NCBI GenBank assembly: GCA_043755865.1
Contig: JAYUSD010000237.1
Span: 1 to 34,495, forward strand
Length of the DNA stretch: 34,495 nt
Direction of reading: 5' to 3'
Origin: JANMDU01 sp043755865
GTDB taxonomy: Bacteria > Pseudomonadota > Gammaproteobacteria > Burkholderiales > Burkholderiaceae_C
Shown in pieces: positions 1-7,814 of the stretch (position 1 is its first letter; each line of letters begins with the position of its first letter). Made by a program: the position numbers and the translations under genes. The notes under the pieces are model-generated. The model saw only the letters and a program-made list of their open reading frames with translations, ran no database searches and had not been told where the DNA came from.

Positions 1-42
1 ACCTTGCAGCACTTTGATGAAAGGCTTGCTCAAAAGCCTCAT
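1..42 (-). CDS. Start of an unidentified gene, cut by the left edge
   Basis: An ATG at 40-42 on the minus strand opens a frame with no stop to the window edge, giving 14 residues beginning MRLLSKPFIKVLQG. It lies 9 bases after the stop of the preceding membrane-protein gene, so it could be the next gene of that run. There is no strong Shine-Dalgarno sequence and the fragment is too short to assign a family. It could also be chance. Confidence 0.35.
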   Translation of the reverse strand, partial: MRLLSKPFIKVLQG

Positions 43-51
43 TTCATGGCG

Positions 52-918
52 TTAGTCTTCTTCGCCGCTGATATTGTCTTCACCTGGCTCGATCTCCGCT
101 GCGCGGGATTTCAACGGGGCTTCAAGCGCGCGGGCCTGATTAAAAAAATCTTGAGAGCTGATCGGGCGGGTCAGTTGCAGTGTCGGGCGATACAAGTGCG
201 GCGCATGCAGCCGATCTAACACCGTGCCTTGACGGCGATGATTCGTCCACATCAAGAGCGCCACGCAGGCGAGTGTGAGGCCGAGCATGCCTAGGCGCAG
301 ATTGGCGCGGCCAGTGCTTGACACGATCAAGCGCAGATGCGCCCACGCGAGCATGCTCGTGCCAAAGAGCAGCGTAATCAGATCAATTTTTCCAAGCGCG
401 CGCCATGAGAAGCTAAACGATGCGAAATGCATGGCCGCAAGCAGCGCCGTGAACACGATCCCCGCAAAAAGCACCAAGCACACATGCTCCCAATAGTTGG
501 CGTGCTTGGTAAAAATCTTGCCCAACAATGCCCAAAATGCAGCCCACAGTGCGATGCTGGCCGCGAGGCCCAAAGCGAAGGTCACGAGATTTTTCACGCT
601 GTCATCTGGGTTGTATTCGACCCACAAATCAAGCGCGGTGACCAGCGAAAAAAGACCCAGCAAAATCAACGCAAGCACGGCGGGCGTGATGCGCTGCCAA
701 AGATATTGGGGCGAGGGCGCTGCAACGCCATCCAGATGGCCTTGTGGCATGCCGTGTGATGTGTGCGCATGCGCAGCTGCTCTATCTTGCGTCGTTGTCA
801 CATCAAGCGCTTGGCTTTGCACGCGCAGCGTGAAATGCTCGCCTTGCAATTGCTCGGTACGCTGCACTTGGCCTTGCGCGTCAAGGTATTCGATGGTGAG
901 GGTATGCGCCGTGCTCAT
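52..918 (-). CDS. Five-helix inner-membrane protein of unknown function
   Basis: I do not recognise the family. From the chosen ATG the protein has 288 residues: a soluble, strand-rich first 45 residues, a His/Ala-rich linker, then five hydrophobic segments at roughly 77-98, 111-133, 146-165, 179-198 and 208-224, and a charged acidic C-terminus ending EED. The start at 918 is preferred over one 16 codons upstream because its ATG overlaps the stop of the preceding protease gene in an ATGA, the classic signature of translational coupling. The coupling suggests the membrane protein works with the secreted protease, but that is inference. Confidence 0.75.
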   Translation of the reverse strand: MSTAHTLTIEYLDAQGQVQRTEQLQGEHFTLRVQSQALDVTTTQDRAAAHAHTSHGMPQGHLDGVAAPSPQYLWQRITPAVLALILLGLFSLVTALDLWVEYNPDDSVKNLVTFALGLAASIALWAAFWALLGKIFTKHANYWEHVCLVLFAGIVFTALLAAMHFASFSFSWRALGKIDLITLLFGTSMLAWAHLRLIVSSTGRANLRLGMLGLTLACVALLMWTNHRRQGTVLDRLHAPHLYRPTLQLTRPISSQDFFNQARALEAPLKSRAAEIEPGEDNISGEED

Positions 919-2330
919 GGCTTGGCTCCGACTGCGGGCGCGCTGATCTGTGCGGGCGTGCTCCATGTGAAGCCATCGGTGAAATGCTGCGCGAGCTTGA
1001 GCGCGTTGTCAAAGCTCACGCCAGTGGCATTGAGGCGCCCGAGTGTGCCGCTGATTTGCCCCTCTTGTGTGGCGACCAGAATGGAGACGCTGTAGAGTCC
1101 TTTGAAGCGCTTGTAGGCGCTCAGGCAAAGCACCGCTTCCATGCGCGGGCCGCCTGCGTTTTGAATGCTTTGCTGGCTGCACAGTGGTTTGGTCGATGGC
1201 CGTATGCCCGTGAAGAATTGTTCGTTTTCAAAGCTCTTGCTGTAGCGATCCATAAAACGCGTGGCGCCAAGTTTGCTGCCGTCATACGCTTCATGAATGG
1301 TGGAGATGACGCCAAGATTGGCCTCGCCCGTGAACACGCTGGAATCCATGCGGCAATCGGTGCGGGCGAATTGAAAGGCTTTGCTCTCCATTTGCTCGCG
1401 CCTGCCCCAGCAGCGCAGAAAATCATCAGAAGGAATCGGGATGCTCACACCCGCATTCGTTTGCGGCTTCCAAGGCGTGCGCATGAAGCGCTCGGTGAGC
1501 TGTTGTTGGTATTGAGTCAGCTGCTGCGTGATCGCGGCGTACAGTGGCGTGGTCAGAGGTGTTGCGGCGCGACTTACGGCGATGAGTTTTTGCGCATGCT
1601 CAAAGGGCACGAGAAAGCTCACCTGCTCGCCATCCAGCCGCTTGGCCACATTGATGCCAACGACGGCTCCAGCCGCATCGAGTGCAGGCCCGCCGCTCAT
1701 GCCGCTATTGATCGCGCCGCTGAAAAACAAGCGCGGTGTGAAGCTGCGCTCCACCAAGCCGTTGTAGGTGCCTTCCACTACGGCGAAGCCCACATCAAGT
1801 GGATTGCCGAGCGAGAAGATGCGCTCGCCGCGTTGCAGTGGGTTATTTGCAGCTCTGAAATTGAGTTGATCGGTGGGCTTGTCAGTGTCAATGCCTGTTT
1901 TAAGCGTGCCGTTTTTAATGCGTAGTAAAGCCACATCGTTGATCACATCAACGCCCAGCAAGCTCAGCTCGCCCTTCTCGCCCGACGGCGTTTCATACAA
2001 GGCTTGGTAACGATCTGGTTTGAGCGCGACGAGGCTGATGACGTGGAAATTGGAAATCAGCAGTCCATCGCTCGATACAAAAAACCCAGAGCCTACGCTG
2101 GCTTGACTGGTTTGCCCAATGGGTACGATGCGAATGCGCAGCAATCGCGTGCGAGCGTTGGCCCACATGCTCTGCGCGTTTGAGTTGGCCGCCGGCTGTG
2201 TCGTAAGCGCTTTTGATGCAGCCGTGTTCTGTGCGAAAGCTGAAGGCAATAGGCTGGCCAGCAGTATGAAAAAAACCAAGCCTGCGTGAGCGAGGCTTGG
2301 TTTGAAGGAAAGGCGGCGGATGCAAAGCAT
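915..2330 (-). CDS. Secreted trypsin-like serine protease (S1C/DegP-like fold)
   Basis: The product (471 residues) begins with a signal peptide ending near SAFAQ (residue 34). A trypsin-like domain follows with all three catalytic residues visible: His96 (NFHV), Asp132 (INDVALL) and Ser212 in GMSGGPAL. No PDZ domain is evident. Instead about 220 C-terminal residues of unassigned sequence, with three or more Cys, follow the protease domain. DegP/HtrA enzymes normally carry one or two PDZ domains, so this is a related trypsin_2-type protein rather than DegP itself. It is expected to act in the periplasm. Its stop overlaps the start of the five-helix membrane protein. No clear ribosome-binding site precedes the ATG, so the start is provisional. 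Confidence 0.82.
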   Translation of the reverse strand: MLCIRRLSFKPSLAHAGLVFFILLASLLPSAFAQNTAASKALTTQPAANSNAQSMWANARTRLLRIRIVPIGQTSQASVGSGFFVSSDGLLISNFHVISLVALKPDRYQALYETPSGEKGELSLLGVDVINDVALLRIKNGTLKTGIDTDKPTDQLNFRAANNPLQRGERIFSLGNPLDVGFAVVEGTYNGLVERSFTPRLFFSGAINSGMSGGPALDAAGAVVGINVAKRLDGEQVSFLVPFEHAQKLIAVSRAATPLTTPLYAAITQQLTQYQQQLTERFMRTPWKPQTNAGVSIPIPSDDFLRCWGRREQMESKAFQFARTDCRMDSSVFTGEANLGVISTIHEAYDGSKLGATRFMDRYSKSFENEQFFTGIRPSTKPLCSQQSIQNAGGPRMEAVLCLSAYKRFKGLYSVSILVATQEGQISGTLGRLNATGVSFDNALKLAQHFTDGFTWSTPAQISAPAVGAKP

Positions 2331-2369
2331 GCGCTGAGACTAACAGGATTTGTCGCTAGACCGGCTCGT

Positions 2370-3023
2370 TCAGCTCAATGCTGCTTGCGCACGCATGGTG
2401 ATATCTGCAACGTCGCCCAAGCCATCAATCTTGCGATATTTCGGAGCGCTGACCGCATCTTTCAAAGCCCAAGCGGAATAGTATTCCACGAGAGGGCGAG
2501 TCTGCGCGCTGTAGACATCGAGTCGCTTTTGCACCGTCTCGGCTTTATCATCATCGCGCTGAACGAGAGCTTCGCCCGTCACATCATCTTTGCCTTCCAC
2601 TTTTGGTGGGTTGAATTTGACGTGATAAATCCGGCCCGAAACTGGGTGGCTTCGGCGGCCACTCATGCGCTCGATGATGGCATCAAAAGGCACATCAATT
2701 TCCAAAACGTAATCGAGCTTCACACCCGCGGCCTTCATCGCATCGGCCTGCGCAATCGTGCGTGGAAAGCCGTCAAAGAGGAAACCTTTGGCGCAATCAC
2801 TCTGCGTGATGCGCTCTTTGACGAGGCCGATGATGATCTCATCGCTCACCAACTGGCCAGAATCCATCACTTTTTTCGCGGCCAAGCCCATGTCGGTGCC
2901 CGCTTTCACAGCGGCTCGCAGCATATCTCCTGTCGATATTTGCGGAATACCGTATTGCTTGCAAATAAATGCCGCCTGCGTGCCTTTGCCAGCACCGGGT
3001 GCGCCCAACAGAATAAGTCTCAT
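2370..3023 (-). CDS. adk: Adenylate kinase
   Basis: Catalyses ATP + AMP to 2 ADP in the cytoplasm. The 217-residue protein matches the long, LID-containing form: P-loop GAPGAGKGT at residues 7-15, the AMP-site segment QISTGDMLR, the DGFPRT motif, and a LID (RRSHPVSGRIYH region) without the four zinc-binding Cys of Gram-positive enzymes. The ATG at 3023 has a good Shine-Dalgarno (GAGGATAG, 4 bases upstream). That Shine-Dalgarno is also one arm of an inverted repeat, described separately. It is the last gene of the exbB-to-adk run, 94 bases beyond kdsB, so it may have its own promoter. Confidence 0.97.
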   Translation of the reverse strand: MRLILLGAPGAGKGTQAAFICKQYGIPQISTGDMLRAAVKAGTDMGLAAKKVMDSGQLVSDEIIIGLVKERITQSDCAKGFLFDGFPRTIAQADAMKAAGVKLDYVLEIDVPFDAIIERMSGRRSHPVSGRIYHVKFNPPKVEGKDDVTGEALVQRDDDKAETVQKRLDVYSAQTRPLVEYYSAWALKDAVSAPKYRKIDGLGDVADITMRAQAALS

Positions 3024-3025
3024 GT

Positions 3026-3060
3026 CTATCCTCGATTTTTGTCAACTGCCTTGAGGATAG
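3026..3060 (-). promoter_or_regulatory. Inverted repeat covering the adk Shine-Dalgarno
   Basis: Read on the minus strand, CTATCCTC (3060-3053) and GAGGATAG (3033-3026) are perfect 8-base complements separated by 19 bases, and the second arm is the adk ribosome-binding site, ending 2 bases before the ATG. In the mRNA this stem would hide the Shine-Dalgarno. Whether it does so in the cell is inference. The arms are seen directly. Confidence 0.5.
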
Positions 3061-3117
3061 CATGGGCAGCTTGAGCGTTTCTGACTGGTTTTCCCTCTGA
3101 ATTGGCGGCGTGCAACC

Positions 3118-3864
3118 TCATCCGTGTGCGGCAGCCCACAGCGCACGCACGTGCCTCAAATCGTCTGGCGTATCCACACCCGGCCCGGGCGCCGCGTCGC
3201 TCACATACACGGCGATTTTGTGGCCATGCCACAGCGCGCGCAGTTGTTCCAGCGATTCGCTCACCTCAATCGGCGCTTGCGGCAGTTTGATGAACTCACG
3301 AAGAAAGCCAGCGCGGTAGCTGTAGAGGCCGACGTGGCGCAAGGGCACTGGCGCGCGCGGATTGCCATCACGGTTAAAAGGAATCAAGCTGCGGCTGAAG
3401 TACAGCGCATCGTTTTGCGCATCCAGCACGACTTTGACAATATTTGGATTGTTCTGATCTGCTATTGAATCAATAGCGTGCGCCGCAGTTCCCATGCCGG
3501 CAACAGGCTGTTTTTGCAATAAATTCGCGACTTCAGTGATGAGTTGCGGGTCAATTAAGGGCTCATCACCCTGCACATTCACCACAACCTCGTCATCGGC
3601 CAAACCCAGCAGATCACACGCCTGTGCCAGCCGATCTGAGCCGCTCGGATGGTCTACCTTTGTGAGCACTGCCTTGATGCCATGCGCCGCACATGCCGCT
3701 GCAATCGACGCATCATCACAAGCCACCACGACTTGCACTGCGCCAGAAAGCAGCGCTGCTTGAGCCACCCGCACCACCATAGGCGCACCGCCGATATCAG
3801 CCAAGGGCTTATTGGGCAGGCGTGTGGAGGCTAAGCGAGCGGGAATAAGGACAGTGAAGCTCAT
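3118..3864 (-). CDS. kdsB: 3-deoxy-manno-octulosonate cytidylyltransferase (CMP-Kdo synthetase)
   Basis: Activates Kdo as CMP-Kdo for lipopolysaccharide inner-core synthesis in the cytoplasm. The 248-residue protein shows the family's N-terminal nucleotide-binding signature LIPARLASTRLPNKPL (residues 5-20) and the central VVNVQGDEPLI motif, and its length is typical (about 250). The ATG is preceded by AAGG at 5 bases spacing. It lies 11 bases beyond the Trm112-like gene, consistent with one transcript with lpxK, another lipid A/LPS gene. Confidence 0.96.
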   Translation of the reverse strand: MSFTVLIPARLASTRLPNKPLADIGGAPMVVRVAQAALLSGAVQVVVACDDASIAAACAAHGIKAVLTKVDHPSGSDRLAQACDLLGLADDEVVVNVQGDEPLIDPQLITEVANLLQKQPVAGMGTAAHAIDSIADQNNPNIVKVVLDAQNDALYFSRSLIPFNRDGNPRAPVPLRHVGLYSYRAGFLREFIKLPQAPIEVSESLEQLRALWHGHKIAVYVSDAAPGPGVDTPDDLRHVRALWAAAHG

Positions 3865-3875
3865 GGCGCCTTACC

Positions 3876-4082
3876 TCAAGGCTGCGGAGCTTTGCCATGA
3901 AGCGCATCGATGTCCTCATCGCTCAATGTGCGTGCTTCGTTTTCCAGCAAGATGGGGATGCCATCGCGGATGGGGTAGGCGAGGCGGGCGCTGCGGCTGA
4001 CGAGTTCGCTTTTTTCGCGGTCTAGCGTCAGCGGGCCTTTGGTGACGGGGCAGACGAGGAGTTCGAGGAGTTTGGCATCCAT
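3876..4082 (-). CDS. Trm112/YcaR-family small protein
   Basis: A 68-residue protein beginning MDAKLLELLVCPVTKGPL, the standard opening of the YcaR/UPF0434 branch of the Trm112 family. Eukaryotic Trm112 activates methyltransferases; the bacterial role is not well defined. The Cys in LLVCP is present but the other zinc-ligand Cys of some homologues are absent. An upstream in-frame ATG would add six residues; the MDAKLLELL start is preferred by family alignment from memory. It sits between lpxK and kdsB, as in many proteobacteria. Confidence 0.9.
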   Translation of the reverse strand: MDAKLLELLVCPVTKGPLTLDREKSELVSRSARLAYPIRDGIPILLENEARTLSDEDIDALHGKAPQP

Positions 4083-4150
4083 GGGATTTTCATTTCGCAA
4101 TAGGTTCGCGGGATGGCGTTAAATCAGTGTTGCTGCTCATCGGCGGGCAT

Positions 4151-5149
4151 TCAGCCAGCTTTCGACGATGATAACTTTTCGAGCAGTGCTGCGGTGAAGA
4201 CTTCTGGTAAGGTCACTTGCAACGGTGCGGCGATGATCGTGCATTGTTGCGCTAAAGGCGTTTTCCATAGCTTTACGGCATCTTTTTCAGTGCAAATCAG
4301 CCATTCGCCGGCATGGAATATGCGCGGAGTGCTATTGAAATCATAGTGATCGGGAAGCGGCAGCGTTTCTTTGAGCGTGAGACCGCGCGCGCGCAGCATG
4401 CTGAAAAAAGCTGCTGGGTTTGCGATACCCGCAAGTGCCGTGAGCTCGCGCTCAGCCAAATCCTGCAAAAGGATTTTTGAGCCATCGACGCGCAACGCGT
4501 GGTCTGCCAAGCGGCGTTCAATGTCAAAACCGTTATCAAAGCCACCGCGATGCAAAATGAAATCGACTGCGCGCGGCCATGCCTCCCGCAGCGGACCGGC
4601 GGGCAGCAAGCGGCCATTGCCGATGCCGCGTTCGTCAAACACGCAGATCTCGATGTTGCGCTGCAAAGCCAAGTGTTGCAGGCCATCGTCGCAGAGGATC
4701 ACGTTGGTTTGTGGGTGGGCGGCGAGCAAGGCGAGGGCGGCTTCTACACGATCGTTTGCTACGAATACAGGTGCACTCAGCGCTGATTTGATCAGGGCTG
4801 GCTCGTCGCCTGAATCAGAAATGGGCGTGTCCGCTAACACTTCAATGACTTGCGCACTCTGGCGACCATAACCGCGCGAGACGATGCCAATTTGCCAGCC
4901 TTGCGCCTGCAAAAACTTGGCTAACGCCATCACGACAGGCGTTTTCCCCGCACCGCCAGCAATCACATTGCCCACCACGATCACTGGCACGCTCAGGCGC
5001 GTGGTGTGCAACACGCCGCTGGCATAGAGCTTGCGGCGCAGCTTGACCAATGCGCCATACACCCAGCTCACATCGAGTAGTGCGATAGAAAGCCAGTCTC
5101 TGCCATCGGCACGATTCCAAGCTCGCAGCAAACGTTGGCTCAAACTCAT
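4151..5149 (-). CDS. lpxK: Tetraacyldisaccharide 4'-kinase (lipid A 4'-kinase)
   Basis: Phosphorylates the 4' position of the lipid A disaccharide precursor at the inner membrane using ATP. The 332-residue protein matches LpxK: a short N-terminal hydrophobic/amphipathic region, the unusual Walker A VGNVIAGGAGKTP at residues 59-71, and the downstream VILCDDGLQH motif. Length is normal (about 330). It is separated from exbD by a roughly 100-base gap that carries a 24-bp-armed inverted repeat, so it may be less tightly coupled to exbBD than to the downstream genes. Confidence 0.96.
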   Translation of the reverse strand: MSLSQRLLRAWNRADGRDWLSIALLDVSWVYGALVKLRRKLYASGVLHTTRLSVPVIVVGNVIAGGAGKTPVVMALAKFLQAQGWQIGIVSRGYGRQSAQVIEVLADTPISDSGDEPALIKSALSAPVFVANDRVEAALALLAAHPQTNVILCDDGLQHLALQRNIEICVFDERGIGNGRLLPAGPLREAWPRAVDFILHRGGFDNGFDIERRLADHALRVDGSKILLQDLAERELTALAGIANPAAFFSMLRARGLTLKETLPLPDHYDFNSTPRIFHAGEWLICTEKDAVKLWKTPLAQQCTIIAAPLQVTLPEVFTAALLEKLSSSKAG

Positions 5150-5176
5150 GCGAATTTGCCTGATGGGAATTAATTT

Positions 5177-5235
5177 CCGTTCACGCTGAGCTTGTCGAAG
5201 CCAACACAGCCCTTCAACAAGCTCAGGATGAACGG
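5177..5235. repeat. Inverted repeat, 24-base arms (REP-like)
   Basis: The left arm 5177-5200 (CCGTTCACGCTGAGCTTGTC plus GAAG) and right arm 5212-5235 are complementary at 21 of 24 positions around an 11-base centre. From memory, near-identical arms (cores like TTCGACAAGCTCAGGACGAACGG) recur in intergenic regions of many Burkholderiales genomes. Only one copy is visible in this window, so the dispersed nature is established knowledge or recollection rather than something seen here. It lies entirely between exbD and lpxK. Confidence 0.7.
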
Positions 5236-5251
5236 TTCAAACAGCATGGCG

Positions 5252-5671
5252 CTACTTGGCTGCAGACGGCTGCGTGGCAAACGTGACCTGCTGCAAACCC
5301 GCGCGCCGTGCTGCCTCCATCACACTGATCACAGCCTGATGCGTGGCCAGCGCATCGGCGCTGATGATGACCACGGTATCTTTGCCCGCTTTTGCAGCGC
5401 CTGCAAGCGCAGAGGAAATCGCATCCACGCTCTTGCCCTCGATCGCCGTTTTATTGACCGAATAACGCCCATCGCTGCTCACGCTCACGATCAATTCTTT
5501 CGGATAGTCGCGCTGTGCGTCAGCATCAGCCGTGGGCAGTTTCAATTGCATTTCTGTGAACTTGCTGTAGGTGGTGGACAGCATCAAAAAGATGAGCACA
5601 ACCAGCAAAACGTCAATAAACGGGATCAGATTGATCTCGGGCTCATCTCGGTTGGCGCGGCGAAAATTCAT
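5252..5671 (-). CDS. exbD: ExbD/TolR-family energy-transduction protein
   Basis: A 139-residue protein with a short cytoplasmic N-terminus, one membrane helix at about 15-37 and a periplasmic domain. The helix contains the conserved Asp (Asp20 in IPFIDVLL) that conducts protons in the ExbB-ExbD/TolQ-TolR/MotAB family. It follows exbB by 10 bases. No tonB or tol-pal genes are in the window, so whether it energises TonB transport or another envelope process cannot be decided here. The adjacency to lpxK recurs in many proteobacteria. Confidence 0.93.
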   Translation of the reverse strand: MNFRRANRDEPEINLIPFIDVLLVVLIFLMLSTTYSKFTEMQLKLPTADADAQRDYPKELIVSVSSDGRYSVNKTAIEGKSVDAISSALAGAAKAGKDTVVIISADALATHQAVISVMEAARRAGLQQVTFATQPSAAK

Positions 5672-5681
5672 GGTTTAAATC

Positions 5682-6320
5682 TTAATAACCACCATTGCGC
5701 ATGGCCAGCAGATGCCTTGCCATACGATCTGCTGCGAGCTCAAGTTTGAGCAAATAGTCATCCACACGAGCGCGGAAATAGCGCCAGAAAATCAAAGCGG
5801 GAATGGCCACGATGAGGCCAAAGGCGGTGTTGTACAGCGCTATCGAGATGCCTTGCGCGAGCTGCGCGGGATTCGCACCACTGCCGCCCACGCCGCCACC
5901 TTGCGCGCCAAAGATCTCAATCATGCCGATGACTGTGCCCAACAAGCCCAACAAAGGCGCGGCTGAGGCAATCGTGGCAATCGCACTGAGGTATCGCTCC
6001 AGCTTCGCTGCGACGCGGCGGCCAGCGCCTTCCATGCTGCTGCGCAGCTCTTCTTCTGAGCAGCGCGGATTGCTCGACAGTGCCCGCATGCCGCTGGCCA
6101 ACACTTCGCCTAAAGCCGAGTTGGCCTCCAGCTGGTTGATCACGTCTGCGACGGGCAAGCCTTGGCGAGAGACGCTGATCGCTTCATCGAGTAATTTGGC
6201 AGGCGCCACTTTGCTGGTTTTGAGCGCTACGAAGCGCTCGATCACGAGCGCCATTCCAAGGATGGAGCATGCAATGAGAGGCCAGATGGGCCAGCCGGCG
6301 GCTTGTATGATGGCGAGCAC
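5682..6320 (-). CDS. exbB: ExbB/TolQ/MotA-family proton channel protein
   Basis: Inner-membrane partner of ExbD. From the chosen start the protein has 212 residues with hydrophobic segments near the N-terminus (VLAIIQAAGWPIWPLIACSI) and two further helices at about 110-135 and 150-175, the MotA/TolQ/ExbB arrangement. I choose the GTG at 6320 because AGGAGA lies 6-7 bases upstream and the protein then begins like orthologues (xLxIIQAAGWPIWPL). A GTG 8 codons upstream would place that Shine-Dalgarno inside the gene. It is divergent from xseA, with only about 44 bases between the two starts. Confidence 0.92.
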   Translation of the reverse strand: MLAIIQAAGWPIWPLIACSILGMALVIERFVALKTSKVAPAKLLDEAISVSRQGLPVADVINQLEANSALGEVLASGMRALSSNPRCSEEELRSSMEGAGRRVAAKLERYLSAIATIASAAPLLGLLGTVIGMIEIFGAQGGGVGGSGANPAQLAQGISIALYNTAFGLIVAIPALIFWRYFRARVDDYLLKLELAADRMARHLLAMRNGGY

Positions 6321-6364
6321 TAAGGTTCTCCTATTTGTTTGCACACATTATGCGCGATGATGCT

Positions 6365-7702
6365 ATGGTTTTTGAAGCTCCAGGCGACGATGCCGCTGGC
6401 GCATCTAGTGCGGGCTCGACACGAATTTGGGCGGTGGGCGCGCTCGTGCGAGCTGTGGCCGACGCGCTAGAGGCTCGGTTTAACCCCGTCAGCGTGAAAG
6501 GCGAGATCACAGGCTTTTCGCGCGCTGCCAGCGGGCATTGTTATTTTTCTCTCAAAGACGAAGCAGGGCAGATCCGTTGCGCGATGTTCCGCCGCGCAGC
6601 CAGCCTGATGGATTTCACACCGAAAGAAGGCGATTTGGTGGAGCTGCGCGGGCGCATCAGCATTTATGAGCCGCGCGGGGATTTGCAACTGATTGTGGAG
6701 AGTTTGCAAAAAGCTGGGCAGGGCGTATGGTTTGAGCAATTCTTGAAACTCAAGGCCAAGCTTGAAGCCGAGGGGCTGTTTGATGCGTCGCGCAAACGAG
6801 AAATACCTATCGCACCGCGCGGCATCGGCTTAGTCACCTCCAGCGGCGCAGCGGCTTTGCAAGACGTGGCCACAGCGCTGGCGCGGCGTGTGCCGCATAT
6901 CCCCGTGTGGTTTGCGCCGGCATCGGTGCAAGGCAACGCGGCGCCTGCCCAATTGGTCGAAGCGCTATTAAAACTATACCAAACTGTTGAGGTTTCACGC
7001 CGGGTAGAGGCCGAATCGGCTTCAAAAACGCCACAGATTGACGTGATTTTGCTGGTGCGCGGCGGTGGCTCGATTGAAGATCTTTGGGCTTTTAACAACG
7101 AAGCCTTAGCCCGCACAATTGTGCAAAGTCCCGTGCCCATCATCTGCGGCGTGGGCCATGAAACAGATTTCACCATCGCCGATTTTGTGGCAGATTTGCG
7201 CGCCCCCACCCCCACAGCGGCTGCCGAGCTCTGCGCCACGGAACGCGCCACTTGGCTCGGCGCAGCCGATTTAATGCAACAACGCCTGCAAGACGCTGTG
7301 CAAGATGCGCTCGATGGTCGAGCTCAGCGGCTTGATATTGCGGTGCGCCGCCTCGCGCGCCCAAGCGACGTGCTCGCCGAGCAGCGCCTAGGCTTGCAGC
7401 ATCTGGCGTTTTCCCTCAAACAGCGAATGCTATCATTTCAAGAGCACGCCACGCAAGATATACGCCGGCAAGAAGCCATTTTTGTTCAAAAAACAGCGAT
7501 TTTTCTGCAAAACGCAGCGCAGCGCCAGCAACGCGCAGCACTGGCGCTGGAGCATCTCAATCCGCAGCGCGTTTTGGAGCGCGGCTACGCTGTGCTGCAA
7601 GACGCGCAAGGCAGCATCATCAAAAGCACCGCGCAAGCGTCGCCAGGTCAGCCGATCAAAGCCCGTTTGGCTGACGGCGAAATTGCCTTGTCTGTGCGGT
7701 AG
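6365..7702 (+). CDS. xseA: Exodeoxyribonuclease VII large subunit
   Basis: Large subunit of the ATP-independent nuclease that degrades single-stranded DNA to oligonucleotides. The protein shows the N-terminal OB-fold (GEITGFSRAASGHCYFSLKD; GRISIYEPRGDLQL), then the catalytic region with GLVTSSGAAALQD, LLVRGGGSIEDLW and GVGHETDFTIADFVAD, and a long Gln/Ala-rich coiled-coil C-terminal part. Length (445 residues) is normal. Starts at 6350 (ATG) and 6335 (TTG) are also open. None has a clear ribosome-binding site, and 6365 best fits the usual short N-terminus. The small subunit gene xseB is not in the window. Confidence 0.95.
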   Translation: MVFEAPGDDAAGASSAGSTRIWAVGALVRAVADALEARFNPVSVKGEITGFSRAASGHCYFSLKDEAGQIRCAMFRRAASLMDFTPKEGDLVELRGRISIYEPRGDLQLIVESLQKAGQGVWFEQFLKLKAKLEAEGLFDASRKREIPIAPRGIGLVTSSGAAALQDVATALARRVPHIPVWFAPASVQGNAAPAQLVEALLKLYQTVEVSRRVEAESASKTPQIDVILLVRGGGSIEDLWAFNNEALARTIVQSPVPIICGVGHETDFTIADFVADLRAPTPTAAAELCATERATWLGAADLMQQRLQDAVQDALDGRAQRLDIAVRRLARPSDVLAEQRLGLQHLAFSLKQRMLSFQEHATQDIRRQEAIFVQKTAIFLQNAAQRQQRAALALEHLNPQRVLERGYAVLQDAQGSIIKSTAQASPGQPIKARLADGEIALSVR

Positions 7703-7743
7703 GCGGCATATGGCGTCACCGGCCATCAGGGTCTTTTTGCGCC

Positions 7744-7775
7744 TTGAAAATTGGTAAAGACAAGCTATCTACAAT
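7744..7775 (+). promoter_or_regulatory. Candidate sodB promoter
   Basis: TTGAAA (7744-7749) followed after 16 bases by TATCTA (7766-7771), with an overlapping alternative TACAAT (7770-7775). It lies about 40 bases upstream of the sodB ATG, which has AGAGGAAA as its ribosome-binding site. The assignment is by eye and either -10 could be used. Confidence 0.4.
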
Positions 7776-7814
7776 CAACTCACTATTTCTTTCACCCATC
7801 TAGAGGAAACCACC

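Noticed and set aside
984..1925. A 313-codon open frame on the plus strand across the protease gene
   Set aside because: It lies wholly opposite the protease, has no recognisable motif, and long antisense frames are common at this base composition.
2286..3074. A 262-codon plus-strand open frame opposite adk
   Set aside because: It shadows a certain adenylate kinase gene and has no recognisable features of its own.
6318..6344. A longer exbB frame starting at 6344
   Set aside because: It would place the only good Shine-Dalgarno (AGGAGA) inside the coding region and add eight residues not typical of ExbB; the GTG at 6320 is better supported.
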